From assembly GCA_029212465.1 (NCBI GenBank), contig JARGNV010000006.1, positions 1 to 64,000 of the forward strand: DNA of 64,000 bases. Direction: 5' to 3'. Shown piece after piece: positions 8,083 to 15,994 of the stretch. The position numbers and the translations under genes are program-made. Every line of letters starts with the position of its first letter. Within the stretch, counting starts at the first letter, position 1. Below the pieces are notes generated by a model. That model saw only the letters and a program-made list of their open reading frames with translations. It had not been told where the DNA came from and did no database searches. The stretch is from Legionellaceae bacterium. GTDB taxonomy: Bacteria; Pseudomonadota; Gammaproteobacteria; Legionellales; Legionellaceae.

Positions 8083-8954
8083 TGATGTTTGAGTTACACG
8101 TAAAGCCCTGTCACGCAGAAGAAGCAGACGCTATTTCTGAGCACCTTGAAGCCAATGGTGCTTTATGTGTAACGCTAGTTGACCAAGAGGACGATCCAAT
8201 CCTTGAGCCCGCTCCAGGCGAAACGCCCCTTTGGCGCTACTCCATTGCTGAAGCGCTTTATGCAAACGCTATTGATGCAGAAGCAGCGTGGCAGGCGTTA
8301 CAGCTTAATTACCCAAAACTCACACATACACTCAAACCCATTCCTAATCAGGACTGGGTACGCGCGTGCCTTGATGATGTAAAACCACGCTTGTTTGGAG
8401 AAAACCTCTGGATTTGCCCTTCAAATCACACGCTTCCAAAGCCTGATGCAGTCAATGTAATGCTCGACCCAGGGCTTGCCTTTGGGACAGGGACACACCC
8501 AACAACGTCTCTTTGTTTAACCTGGCTTGATGGCGCAACACTTCAAGACAAGACCATCATTGATTATGGCTGTGGTTCGGGTATTTTAGCACTTGCTGCT
8601 TTAAAACTCGGCGCAAATCTTGCATATGCTGTTGATTTAGACGAGCAAGCTTTGACTGCAACACAAAGTAACGCCGAAAAAAATAACATCCCAGAAAAAC
8701 AACTCGCTCTATCACAGCCAGAAGCCCTCATCGAGCCGGTGGACATTCTACTTGCCAATATTTTACTCATCCCACTCTTGGCACTTAAATCACGCTTTGA
8801 AACACTTTTAAAGCCTGGTGGTGCACTGGTTTTATCGGGCGTTCTGAACACTCAGGTAGAAACACTCATACACACTTATAGCACCGATGCATGGACACAC
8901 CAACACACGCACTATGAAGATGAGTGGGCCCTACTCGTCTTTCAGCGTAATTAA
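8082..8954 (+). CDS. prmA: ribosomal protein L11 methyltransferase
   Basis: A 290-residue PrmA, the SAM-dependent enzyme that trimethylates lysines and the N-terminus of ribosomal protein L11. The N-terminal substrate-binding domain is followed by a linker and a Rossmann methyltransferase domain with DPGLAFGTGTHPTT, motif I IDYGCGSGILALAALKLGA and the NILLIPLLAL region after motif IV. The first ATG overlaps the accC stop (TAATG) and a second ATG follows immediately at 8085; either could serve. This is the usual last gene of the aroQ-accBC-prmA operon. Confidence 0.94.
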   Translation: MMFELHVKPCHAEEADAISEHLEANGALCVTLVDQEDDPILEPAPGETPLWRYSIAEALYANAIDAEAAWQALQLNYPKLTHTLKPIPNQDWVRACLDDVKPRLFGENLWICPSNHTLPKPDAVNVMLDPGLAFGTGTHPTTSLCLTWLDGATLQDKTIIDYGCGSGILALAALKLGANLAYAVDLDEQALTATQSNAEKNNIPEKQLALSQPEALIEPVDILLANILLIPLLALKSRFETLLKPGGALVLSGVLNTQVETLIHTYSTDAWTHQHTHYEDEWALLVFQRN

Positions 8955-8957
8955 TAC

Positions 8958-9296
8958 TTAAAACAAATCCAACACTTTTTCTGGTGGGCGCCCTATCTCT
9001 GCTTTTCCTTTATGCACAACAATTGGGCGCTGCATAAGCTTAGGTGCTTTGACCATTGCCTCTAACACAGCTTTTTCATCATCTAGTGACAACCCAAGGG
9101 TTTTAAAATCAGCTTCATTGGTTCGCACAAAATCTTTCAGTGAAAAATAAGCACGTAACTGCAAGAGTGTCGCCATATCAAGTGGCGTTTTAAGATACTC
9201 AACCACAATAGGCTCAATGCCTTTATCTTGAAGCAACTGCAATGTTTGCCTTGATTTAGAGCATCTGGGATTATGATAAATAATGGGTTTTGACAT
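8958..9296 (-). CDS. arsC: ArsC/YfgD-family glutaredoxin-dependent reductase
   Basis: A 112-residue thioredoxin-fold protein of the ArsC family. It begins MSKPIIYHNPRCSKSRQTLQLL with the single catalytic Cys at residue 12, and has FVRTNEADFKTLGL and MQRPIVVHKGKAEIGRPPEKVL near the end. The CSKSR motif is closer to the YfgD branch than to classical arsenate reductase, so arsenate as the real substrate is uncertain. The ATG at 9296 follows AAAGGA; an upstream in-frame extension would run into the structured RNA. It lies immediately downstream of the 6S-like RNA on the same strand. Confidence 0.85.
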   Translation of the reverse strand: MSKPIIYHNPRCSKSRQTLQLLQDKGIEPIVVEYLKTPLDMATLLQLRAYFSLKDFVRTNEADFKTLGLSLDDEKAVLEAMVKAPKLMQRPIVVHKGKAEIGRPPEKVLDLF

Positions 9297-9320
9297 ACAT
9301 AAAATCCTTTGGGAAAGTAC

Positions 9321-9468
9321 CAACAACCAAAGATTTTGAACCCTGAAATTCAGGTGGGCTGCGACTGTGTCAGCTCAGGCTTCCCACACTCAAGCGGTCT
9401 AGCACAACACGAACAACAAAATACATCCCTAGCATAAGCTTATAGGTTCAAAAATCAATTGGCTGCTG
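9321..9468 (-). ncRNA. ssrS: probable 6S RNA
   Basis: On the minus strand the ends form a long closing stem. CAGCAGCCAA (9468-9459) pairs with TTGGTTGTTG (9330-9321), allowing G-U pairs. TTTTGAACC (from 9453) pairs with GGTTCAAAA (9342-9334). The interior resembles gammaproteobacterial 6S RNA: a TGTGGGAAGCC segment, CAGTCGCA, and a CACCTGAA...TTCAGGGTTC hairpin like the 3' hairpin of E. coli 6S RNA. About 148 nt is short but typical of compact forms. A downstream gene on the same strand recalls the ssrS-ygfA arrangement, although the partner here is an ArsC-family gene. 6S RNA binds and inhibits sigma-70 RNA polymerase. The call rests on visual similarity and folding. Confidence 0.65.
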
Positions 9469-9551
9469 GATAGCGTAAAGTGTAACATGCCAATCAACTT
9501 ACATCACGTCGTTTTTTTAGGGGCTATTCCAGGCCCCAAACCCACGATTGC

Positions 9552-10601
9552 TTAATCTTTCAAAAGACCTAAATCTTTAACTGCTTGGCGTTCTGCACGT
9601 AACTCTGCAAGCGTTGCGTCAAATCGCTCTTGGCTATAAGCATTCAATTCTAAGTTATCAATGACACGAATTCCTTCTTCGGAATACACGCGCGTGCCAT
9701 CAGCACTTGCATGACCAACACGCTCAATTAAGTGTGATTCGCGACGGCATGGGAATGAGAACATAAGCCCTTCATCCACACCATAATGCCCTTGTGAAGA
9801 AAGCGCCATTGAGAATGTCTCACCTTTAGGCGTATCAACAATTAAGTGCTGTACACCTCGGATAATGGCATTAGCAGCCGAAGCAGCTGATGATGCACCA
9901 CGCTCTTTTAACACTGCAGCGCCACGCTGTTGGATGGTTGGTACAAACACCTCTTTTAACCAGACTTCATCCTGAATAACAGATGTAACAGGCAAACCAT
10001 CAATTTTTGCACTATAAAAATCAGGGAATTGTGTTGCTGAGTGGTTACCCCAAACGGTCATTTGCGTCACTGCTGTAATATCTACACCCGCTTTTTTAGC
10101 TAATTGATTTCGCGCACGTAATTCATCAAGCGTCATCATGGCATAAAAACGTTCATCTGGAACATCTTTCGCGTGATGTTTTGCAATGAGCGCATTTGTA
10201 TTACAAGGGTTACCGACTACAAACACGCGTACATCACTGTTTGCATAATCGTTAATAGCGCGTCCCTGTTCTATGAAAATTTCACCGTTCACTTGTAATA
10301 AGTCAGCACGCTCCATACCTTGTTTACGTGGCACAGAACCCACTAAAAATGCCCAGTGAACGCCCATCATGGCCTCTTTCAGGCTTGATGTACACTCAAC
10401 GTGTTTTAAACGTGGAAAAGCACAATCTTCAAGTTCCATGGCTACGCCTTTTAAAGCAGGCAGTGCTTGTGGCAACTCAAGTAAATGTAATTCAATATCT
10501 GTATCATCGCCAAATAACTGACCTGATGCAATTCTAAATAACAACGCATAACCGATTTGTCCCGCAGCGCCTGTAATTGCAACTCGAACCCGTTTATTCA
10601 T
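9552..10601 (-). CDS. mdh: malate dehydrogenase
   Basis: A 349-residue NAD-dependent malate dehydrogenase of the LDH/MDH superfamily (cytosolic-type group). The dinucleotide fold starts [19 protein letters not shown] (glycines 11, 14, 17), NAD binding continues with [24 protein letters not shown], the substrate-binding Arg is in [15 protein letters not shown], and the catalytic His is in [13 protein letters not shown]. It interconverts malate and oxaloacetate in the TCA cycle. It is slightly longer than the ~327-residue norm, with the extra length at the C-terminus ([21 protein letters not shown]). It is divergent from hemW. Confidence 0.95.
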   Translation of the reverse strand: MNKRVRVAITGAAGQIGYALLFRIASGQLFGDDTDIELHLLELPQALPALKGVAMELEDCAFPRLKHVECTSSLKEAMMGVHWAFLVGSVPRKQGMERADLLQVNGEIFIEQGRAINDYANSDVRVFVVGNPCNTNALIAKHHAKDVPDERFYAMMTLDELRARNQLAKKAGVDITAVTQMTVWGNHSATQFPDFYSAKIDGLPVTSVIQDEVWLKEVFVPTIQQRGAAVLKERGASSAASAANAIIRGVQHLIVDTPKGETFSMALSSQGHYGVDEGLMFSFPCRRESHLIERVGHASADGTRVYSEEGIRVIDNLELNAYSQERFDATLAELRAERQAVKDLGLLKD

Positions 10602-10655
10602 TTAATTTATCTCCCGTCTCGCGATATAATAACGTTTTTGTAAAAATCGTGATTC

Positions 10656-11792
10656 ATGTTACCACTATCCCTCTACATTCACATCCCTTGGTGCATTCAA
10701 AAATGTCCGTACTGCGATTTTAACTCTCACAAAAGTCCAACAATTCTTCCAGAGGAACACTACGTAAACAATTTACTGGAAGATCTAGACAATGATATCC
10801 ACGCGTTTTCAAAACGTCCTATTCACTCTATTTTTATAGGGGGAGGCACCCCAAGCTTGCTATCAGAGCATGCCTACGCACAGCTTTTTGAAGGCTTGCA
10901 CAAACGCCTGACCTTTATTGAAAACATCGAGATTACCCTTGAAGCAAACCCCGGCAGCGTCGAGCAAGCACGCTTTAAAGCGTACCGTGCACTTGGCATC
11001 AATCGCTTATCACTCGGTATACAAAGCTTTAACAAAACACATTTGAAACGCCTCGGCCGCGTTCATAACGATGAAGAGGCGCACAGCGCCATTAATGCCG
11101 CACGCGCGGCAGGCTTTGAAAATCTTAATTTAGACCTCATGCATGGCTTACCAGAACAATCCGTTGCCGAAGGCCTTGCTGACTTAAAAACAGCTTTTGC
11201 ACATGCACCAGAGCATCTTTCTTGGTATCAACTCACCTTAGAGCCCAACACCGTCTTTTATAAAAAACCACCCAAGCTACCAAGTGAAGATATTACTATC
11301 CACCTAGAAGAAGAGGGGCACGCATATCTTGCAAAAATAGGTTACCAAAAATATGAAATTTCAGCTTTTTCAAAGCCTGGATACGCAGCGCAACATAACC
11401 TCAACTATTGGCAGTTTGGAGACTATTATGGAATTGGTGCAGGTGCACATGGCAAGCTGACTCACCCCGACTTCAAACATATATATCGCACGCGAAAACA
11501 ACGCCAACCTAAAGACTACCTCACCCCCAACAAACCTTACTGCGTTGAGAAAAAACACTTAACTCCAGATGATATATTATTTGAGTTTATGCTAAACATC
11601 ACACGCCTTGAAACACCTATCCCATATACACTATTCGAAGCACGTACAGGACTAAGCATCAGCATCCTCATGCCATACTTAAAACAAGCAGAAAAACAAC
11701 GTTTTTTAACATGCACACAAACCCACTTTCAAATCACTCCCTTTGGGCGTCGTTTTACCAACGACTTACAGCACTTATTCTTGCCATCATAG
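10656..11792 (+). CDS. hemW: radical SAM heme chaperone HemW
   Basis: A 378-residue HemN-like radical SAM protein. The 4Fe-4S cluster motif CxxxCxxC is C13, C17 and C20 (CIQKCPYC), followed by IFIGGGTPSLL, LEANPGSVEQARF and RLSLGIQSFN. HemW is a heme chaperone rather than a coproporphyrinogen dehydrogenase, and the extended HemN N-terminus is absent here. A TATAAT-like box lies just upstream of the ATG at 10656, between it and the divergent mdh. Confidence 0.93.
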   Translation: MLPLSLYIHIPWCIQKCPYCDFNSHKSPTILPEEHYVNNLLEDLDNDIHAFSKRPIHSIFIGGGTPSLLSEHAYAQLFEGLHKRLTFIENIEITLEANPGSVEQARFKAYRALGINRLSLGIQSFNKTHLKRLGRVHNDEEAHSAINAARAAGFENLNLDLMHGLPEQSVAEGLADLKTAFAHAPEHLSWYQLTLEPNTVFYKKPPKLPSEDITIHLEEEGHAYLAKIGYQKYEISAFSKPGYAAQHNLNYWQFGDYYGIGAGAHGKLTHPDFKHIYRTRKQRQPKDYLTPNKPYCVEKKHLTPDDILFEFMLNITRLETPIPYTLFEARTGLSISILMPYLKQAEKQRFLTCTQTHFQITPFGRRFTNDLQHLFLPS

Positions 11793-11849
11793 CAAGCAAC
11801 CTGCCATACTCTCCTCTAAACAGAATCAATTGACAAAACTGGAGACCTC

Positions 11850-12479
11850 ATGCTCACCATATTACTCATTGTACTGTGCGTTGCTGCAGCATACGCACTT
11901 GGCTCTTTGTGCTCAGCCGTAGTTGTGTGTCGCATGGCAAAACTACCCGACCCACGCACTGAAGGCTCCAAAAATCCAGGTGCAACCAATGTCCTTCGGA
12001 TTGCTGGAAAACAGTATGCAGCGCTCGTGCTAGTCGCAGACTTCCTGAAAGGATTACTGCCTATATGGCTTGCCATGATGTTTGGGCTTGGACCTTTTAT
12101 ACAAGCGCTTATCGGTTTAGCTGCAGTACTCGGACATATTTACCCCATGTTTTTTGACTTTAAAGGAGGAAAAGGCGTTGCAACAACACTAGGTGTACTG
12201 ATTGGATTACATCCCATGTTTGGTGTAATTGCCATCCTTACATGGGTAACCGTTGCGTACTTTAGCCGTTACTCCTCACTTGCATCTATTGTTGCCGTAA
12301 CACTGTGCCCATTTTATGCCTTACTCGCATTCCATGAAGGGCAGGCATTTTTTCCCCTGGTAGCACTTGCGCTGGTAGTGCTTTATCAACATCAAGGCAA
12401 TATGAAGCGCTTGCTAAATGGCAGTGAACCAAAGATTGATTTGAATAAAAAAAGTCAATCAAAAGCAATTAAAAAATAA
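11850..12479 (+). CDS. plsY: acyl-phosphate:glycerol-3-phosphate acyltransferase
   Basis: A 209-residue polytopic membrane enzyme adding the first acyl chain to glycerol 3-phosphate from acyl phosphate. The three conserved loops are visible: GSKNPGATNVLR (motif 1), GHIYPMFFDFKGGKGVATTLG (motif 2) and a late YQHQGNMKRLLNGSEPKI (motif 3). The family's N-terminal YALGSLCSAVVV segment is present. A GGAGA ribosome site precedes the ATG. The C-terminus is Lys/Ser-rich. It converges with tsaD across a short hairpin. Confidence 0.95.
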   Translation: MLTILLIVLCVAAAYALGSLCSAVVVCRMAKLPDPRTEGSKNPGATNVLRIAGKQYAALVLVADFLKGLLPIWLAMMFGLGPFIQALIGLAAVLGHIYPMFFDFKGGKGVATTLGVLIGLHPMFGVIAILTWVTVAYFSRYSSLASIVAVTLCPFYALLAFHEGQAFFPLVALALVVLYQHQGNMKRLLNGSEPKIDLNKKSQSKAIKK

Positions 12480-12483
12480 CGAA

Positions 12484-12519
12484 ATCAAAGAAACCAAAGG
12501 GGTCAGACTCCTTTGGTTT
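12484..12519 (-). terminator. terminator-like hairpin after tsaD
   Basis: AAACCAAAGG and CCTTTGGTTT form a 10-bp stem with a 9-base loop that overlaps the tsaD stop codon. On the minus strand the stem is followed by CTTTGATTT, a moderate U-rich run. The plus strand lacks a U-tract. Confidence 0.55.
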
Positions 12520-13537
12520 GATCAAAAAATGGTAATCGTGCATGCACTTCAATAGCGTGGCTTGTATCACGCGCCCCCTGCATCAAGTGCAAGCACCCTG
12601 TATACGCAACCATGGCACCATTATCAGTACAGTACTCCAAACGAGGAAAATATACTTCACTACCACGCGCCTGCATTTTGTCGACAAACAGCGTCCGTAG
12701 TGCGCGATTTGCTCCAACGCCACCTGCTACAACTAAGCGTGTACCACCCGTAGATGTCAGTGCACGCTCTGTTTTGGCCCAAAGCGTTTCAATGACTGCG
12801 TCTTGAAACGCTTTAGCAATAGCCATTTTATCTAAATCAGTTTGATTGCTCTTTTTCCAAGCCATCATTGCATGTGTTTTTAAGCCACTAAAACTAAAGT
12901 CAAAGCCTGGCCTGTCAAGCATAGGACGCGGAAAAGGGGCAATTTCAGGGAGATCTGTTATAAGAGATGCTTTATCAGCAAGCGCTGCAAGCAAAGGACC
13001 ACCTGGATACTCAAACCCCATGAGTTTGGCTGTTTTATCAAAAGCTTCTCCCACAGCATCATCTAAGGTTTCACCCAGCAGCGAATAATTGCCTAACGCA
13101 CGCGCTTCTATCAGTTGTGTATGTCCACCCGATACAAGCAATGCCGTAAATGGAAAATTAAGTGCCGGCGAGTCAAGCTTTGCTGCCAAAAGATGCGCTT
13201 CTAAGTGGTGTACTGCAAGCGATGGAATGCCCAATGCAAAACTCAAGCTTTTGGCAAATGATGCACCAACTAACAGTGCACCCATAAGACCTGGGCCCGT
13301 GGTATATGCAATTGCGTCAATGTCTGACTTATTAAGGTGCGCCTCTTTTAACACTGTATCAACCAAGGTCACAATATGTTGCACGTGATTGCGCGAAGCA
13401 AGCTCTGGCACAACCCCGCCAAACACACGGTGTGTTTTTATCTGAGAATGAAGTGCATGTGCCAAAAGCCCTGACTTGGCACAATACAAAGCAACACCCG
13501 TTTCATCACAAGATGATTCTATTCCTAAAACGCGCAT
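12503..13537 (-). CDS. tsaD: tRNA N6-adenosine threonylcarbamoyltransferase
   Basis: The 344-residue TsaD transfers threonylcarbamoyl to A37 of ANN-decoding tRNAs with TsaB/TsaE. It starts MRVLGIESSCDETGVALY, has the metal-binding HxxxH (H111, H115 in HHLEAH), the ATP-binding VSGGHTQLIE, PGGPLLAALA and the C-terminal CTDNGAMVAYTG. Length and motifs are complete. It converges with plsY and lies 10 bases from the coiled-coil gene upstream on the same strand, so it could be the last gene of the minC-lpxH transcript. Confidence 0.96.
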   Translation of the reverse strand: MRVLGIESSCDETGVALYCAKSGLLAHALHSQIKTHRVFGGVVPELASRNHVQHIVTLVDTVLKEAHLNKSDIDAIAYTTGPGLMGALLVGASFAKSLSFALGIPSLAVHHLEAHLLAAKLDSPALNFPFTALLVSGGHTQLIEARALGNYSLLGETLDDAVGEAFDKTAKLMGFEYPGGPLLAALADKASLITDLPEIAPFPRPMLDRPGFDFSFSGLKTHAMMAWKKSNQTDLDKMAIAKAFQDAVIETLWAKTERALTSTGGTRLVVAGGVGANRALRTLFVDKMQARGSEVYFPRLEYCTDNGAMVAYTGCLHLMQGARDTSHAIEVHARLPFFDQTKGV

Positions 13538-13547
13538 TCAACTTCAC

Positions 13548-14489
13548 CTAGGGTCTAAGGCCACCACCTGTGTGTTCATGACTATTGTCATGCTCCGGTG
13601 TATCAGGGTCTAAAATAGGTGGCAAATTCGCCTCAACCCGCCGATGCGCTTCACGATAAATAGCACTAATTTTTTCGGGTGGCTGCGCTCCTAATATTTT
13701 TTGAAACTCAGCCTCCTCTAATGGCTGCCCCATAACACCTTCTCTATCTGGGCTTTCCTCAGAATAAGTATAAATACCAGTATCTGCATCGAGCTTGTAT
13801 CCTTCGTGTTCAAGTAACACTGCAATTGAGTTTTGCAATAGTTCATCTTGATAATTTGCAATTTCATCTGGTATATGGTCATTGCCTGGAATATCTTTAA
13901 ACTTTACAGGAAACACTAAACGGCCTTCGTGGTCTACCTCTACCATGTCTGAGATATTAATATTTCCAATATCAGTATCCACTTCTCCTTTTTCACGACG
14001 AAATCGCATCAAATCTTCGATTGAGTCACCTAGCTTTTCACCAATCATTCCAGCAACATTCACAGCGCCTTTTCCAACCGCCAAGGCAAATTGCCCTATC
14101 CTAGTCCATGGTTGATATTTTTCACTGATTGTTTTCGCACCAAGTACCGACCACTGCATAATTTTAGTCGCCGAAGTATCAAAGCGGTCGTACCCCTGAA
14201 CTCCTGACTCATAGAGCTCTTTACTGGCACGCCGAAACTCATTTAATGTTATCTCCGCTTTTTTCTTTCGCGCCTCTTCCCGTGGTTGACTTTCAAGCGC
14301 TTCTCTTTGGGCACGCTCCGCATCCCTCTCCCGCGCCTGATGTTGCGCCTCAGCACGCGCGCGACGCTCTGCATAAATTTTTTCTTTGTAACGCGCATCC
14401 TTTAGCGCATCTTGTAAACTCCCATGCGCCTCTTTTGCTTTGTTAAGCGCCTTAACTGCGCCTGGTTTTTTTTGGTTTTTACTACCCAT
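13548..14489 (-). CDS. unrecognised coiled-coil protein with GVxGYDRxD motif
   Basis: A 313-residue protein of unknown family. Residues 1-90 are very charged and should form a long coiled coil (Lys/Glu/Arg/Ala-rich). A distinctive SGVQGYDRFD follows at 95-104. Next come a short amphipathic or hydrophobic stretch (IGQFALAVGKGAVNVAGMIGEKLG), an acidic globular part with a KFKDIPGNDHIPDEIANYQDEL segment, and a His/Gly-rich tail. The ATG at 14489 follows GGAGAAGGG and overlaps the lpxH stop by 8 bases; an extension upstream would lie inside lpxH. The motif recurs in the small gene at 33394. It may be a Dot/Icm substrate or a structural protein; this is inference. Confidence 0.72.
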   Translation of the reverse strand: MGSKNQKKPGAVKALNKAKEAHGSLQDALKDARYKEKIYAERRARAEAQHQARERDAERAQREALESQPREEARKKKAEITLNEFRRASKELYESGVQGYDRFDTSATKIMQWSVLGAKTISEKYQPWTRIGQFALAVGKGAVNVAGMIGEKLGDSIEDLMRFRREKGEVDTDIGNINISDMVEVDHEGRLVFPVKFKDIPGNDHIPDEIANYQDELLQNSIAVLLEHEGYKLDADTGIYTYSEESPDREGVMGQPLEEAEFQKILGAQPPEKISAIYREAHRRVEANLPPILDPDTPEHDNSHEHTGGGLRP

Positions 14490-15216
14490 GCCCTTCTCCG
14501 GAAAGAATAAAATTAAACCCTTTTGACTTATCGTAGCACAATAAAGTAGGCGACGCATCCCAATCACTCAATACATATTGATAATACACGTCTCCACCTG
14601 CTTGATGTTTCACAAGTCCTGGCTTATGCGTATGTCCATGCACGACAATACGTGCATCTTGCTCATTTAAATGCTTGATGAGTGCCTGTGGCACAATATC
14701 CGTTTTGTCCAATTTACTACCTACACTACTCGCACTATTCGAACGCACCCCCATGACAATACGCAGACGCAACCACACAGGCAGTTTCAAAAAAAGACGG
14801 GGAAACCACCTATTGCGGGTCAAGCGACGAAACCATTGATGAGCGGTATCTTTTGTACAATATCTATCGCCATGAACCAATACAATACGCGCCCCACCCA
14901 ACTCAATAGCGGTTGGCTCCTCTAACACGATTAATCGTGCCCGCTTAAAAAAGGCGTCACCTAACAAAAAGTCGCGATTGCCGCGCATAAAATACACACG
15001 CATGCCCTTGGCGCTTAAATCGGCAAGCGATGCTGCAATGCTATTACTCCATGTATTTGAAGTGTCATCACCCGCCCAAACATGCAAAAAATCACCCAAA
15101 ATATAGAGGGTTTTTGTCTGCATTGGCACCCATTCTAAAAACTGTTTAAAACGCGCAGAAATATCGGGCATATCTGGATGCAGGTGCAAATCTGAAATAA
15201 AAACCGCATCCATCAT
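14482..15216 (-). CDS. lpxH: UDP-2,3-diacylglucosamine diphosphatase
   Basis: A 244-residue calcineurin-like phosphoesterase of the LpxH family, making lipid X in lipid A synthesis at the inner face of the membrane. All metallophosphatase motifs are present: DLHL (D9, H11), GDFLHVWAGDD, GNRDFLLG, VLVHGDRYC and VHGHTHKPG. The start overlaps the end of minC (ATGA) and the end overlaps the coiled-coil gene, so these genes are translationally coupled. The organism therefore makes lipid A. Confidence 0.93.
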   Translation of the reverse strand: MMDAVFISDLHLHPDMPDISARFKQFLEWVPMQTKTLYILGDFLHVWAGDDTSNTWSNSIAASLADLSAKGMRVYFMRGNRDFLLGDAFFKRARLIVLEEPTAIELGGARIVLVHGDRYCTKDTAHQWFRRLTRNRWFPRLFLKLPVWLRLRIVMGVRSNSASSVGSKLDKTDIVPQALIKHLNEQDARIVVHGHTHKPGLVKHQAGGDVYYQYVLSDWDASPTLLCYDKSKGFNFILSGEGHG

Positions 15217-15938
15217 AATCGTTCAATATCAATCCGCTCGCCCTTTAAAAGCACCTGACATGGGTGCTCACAAGGCTCCATGGTTTCAGGCAAACGATAT
15301 ATGCCAGCTATTGCAACCAGTTCAGGATTAAACGATTGGCAAAAAATACGCGCTGACTGATTACCAGAAATACCTGCGAGCACGCGCCCTCTTAACGTCC
15401 CGTAAATATGGATATTCCCTTCTGCCAACAACTCAGCGCCATGTCCAACAGATGCTGTCACAATTAAGTCACCCTGACTCACAACTTGCTGGCCTGAGCG
15501 CACAGGGCTGGTAATTAATTTGGTTTGCACACTGCTGGATGACGCTTTCTCTTCTTTGGAGGTTGGCGTCATTTTATCTTCAACCACGCGTTTATCTTGA
15601 GTTGCAGAAGAACGAAGCGTTGCAAGCCCTGCCGCTGTAGCACGCTCGCGAAACAAAGCACTCCCACCTTGAACTGCCACAGGCAATAAGCCATGCACAC
15701 GTACAGCATCACATAACGCAGCTAAATCAGTGGTTGCCTCGGGTAAATCTGTACAGTCTAATACAATCGGGGCTTGCTCAAAAAGACGGGGCGCTTCTGT
15801 CACTAATGCCTTCAATTGCGCATTAAACGCCGTAATATCAGCGTCAAGCACTTGAAGTACTGTGAGCGTGTATAAACGACCTTTCAATTTAAATGCTTTT
15901 AATTTCAACACATTATCTAACATACCACTAATACCCAT
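15213..15938 (-). CDS. minC: septum site-determining protein MinC
   Basis: A 241-residue FtsZ antagonist. The N-terminal domain (LKLKAFKLKGRLYTLTVLQV) is followed by a Ser/Lys-rich linker (about residues 115-145) and the beta-helical C-terminal domain with VRSGQQVVSQGDLIV and GAELLAEGNIHIYGTLRGRVLAG, which binds MinD. A second ATG five codons in (15923) is an equally plausible start. minD and minE are not adjacent; in many gammaproteobacteria they follow minC directly, but here lpxH follows. Confidence 0.92.
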   Translation of the reverse strand: MGISGMLDNVLKLKAFKLKGRLYTLTVLQVLDADITAFNAQLKALVTEAPRLFEQAPIVLDCTDLPEATTDLAALCDAVRVHGLLPVAVQGGSALFRERATAAGLATLRSSATQDKRVVEDKMTPTSKEEKASSSSVQTKLITSPVRSGQQVVSQGDLIVTASVGHGAELLAEGNIHIYGTLRGRVLAGISGNQSARIFCQSFNPELVAIAGIYRLPETMEPCEHPCQVLLKGERIDIERL

Positions 15939-15994
15939 CCGCGTTTTTTTTGTTTATACTATCACGCACCCATTTCTAACAAAAGGTCAACAAC

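Noticed and set aside
9321-9468. 4.5S (SRP) RNA or tmRNA
   Set aside because: The conserved SRP tetraloop region and the tmRNA tRNA-like ends are absent.
9515-9541. Intrinsic terminator after mdh
   Set aside because: The hairpin is followed by A on the mdh strand, not by T, so it does not fit an intrinsic terminator.
11816-12076. Open frame opposite plsY
   Set aside because: Antisense shadow; plsY has all its motifs on the other strand.
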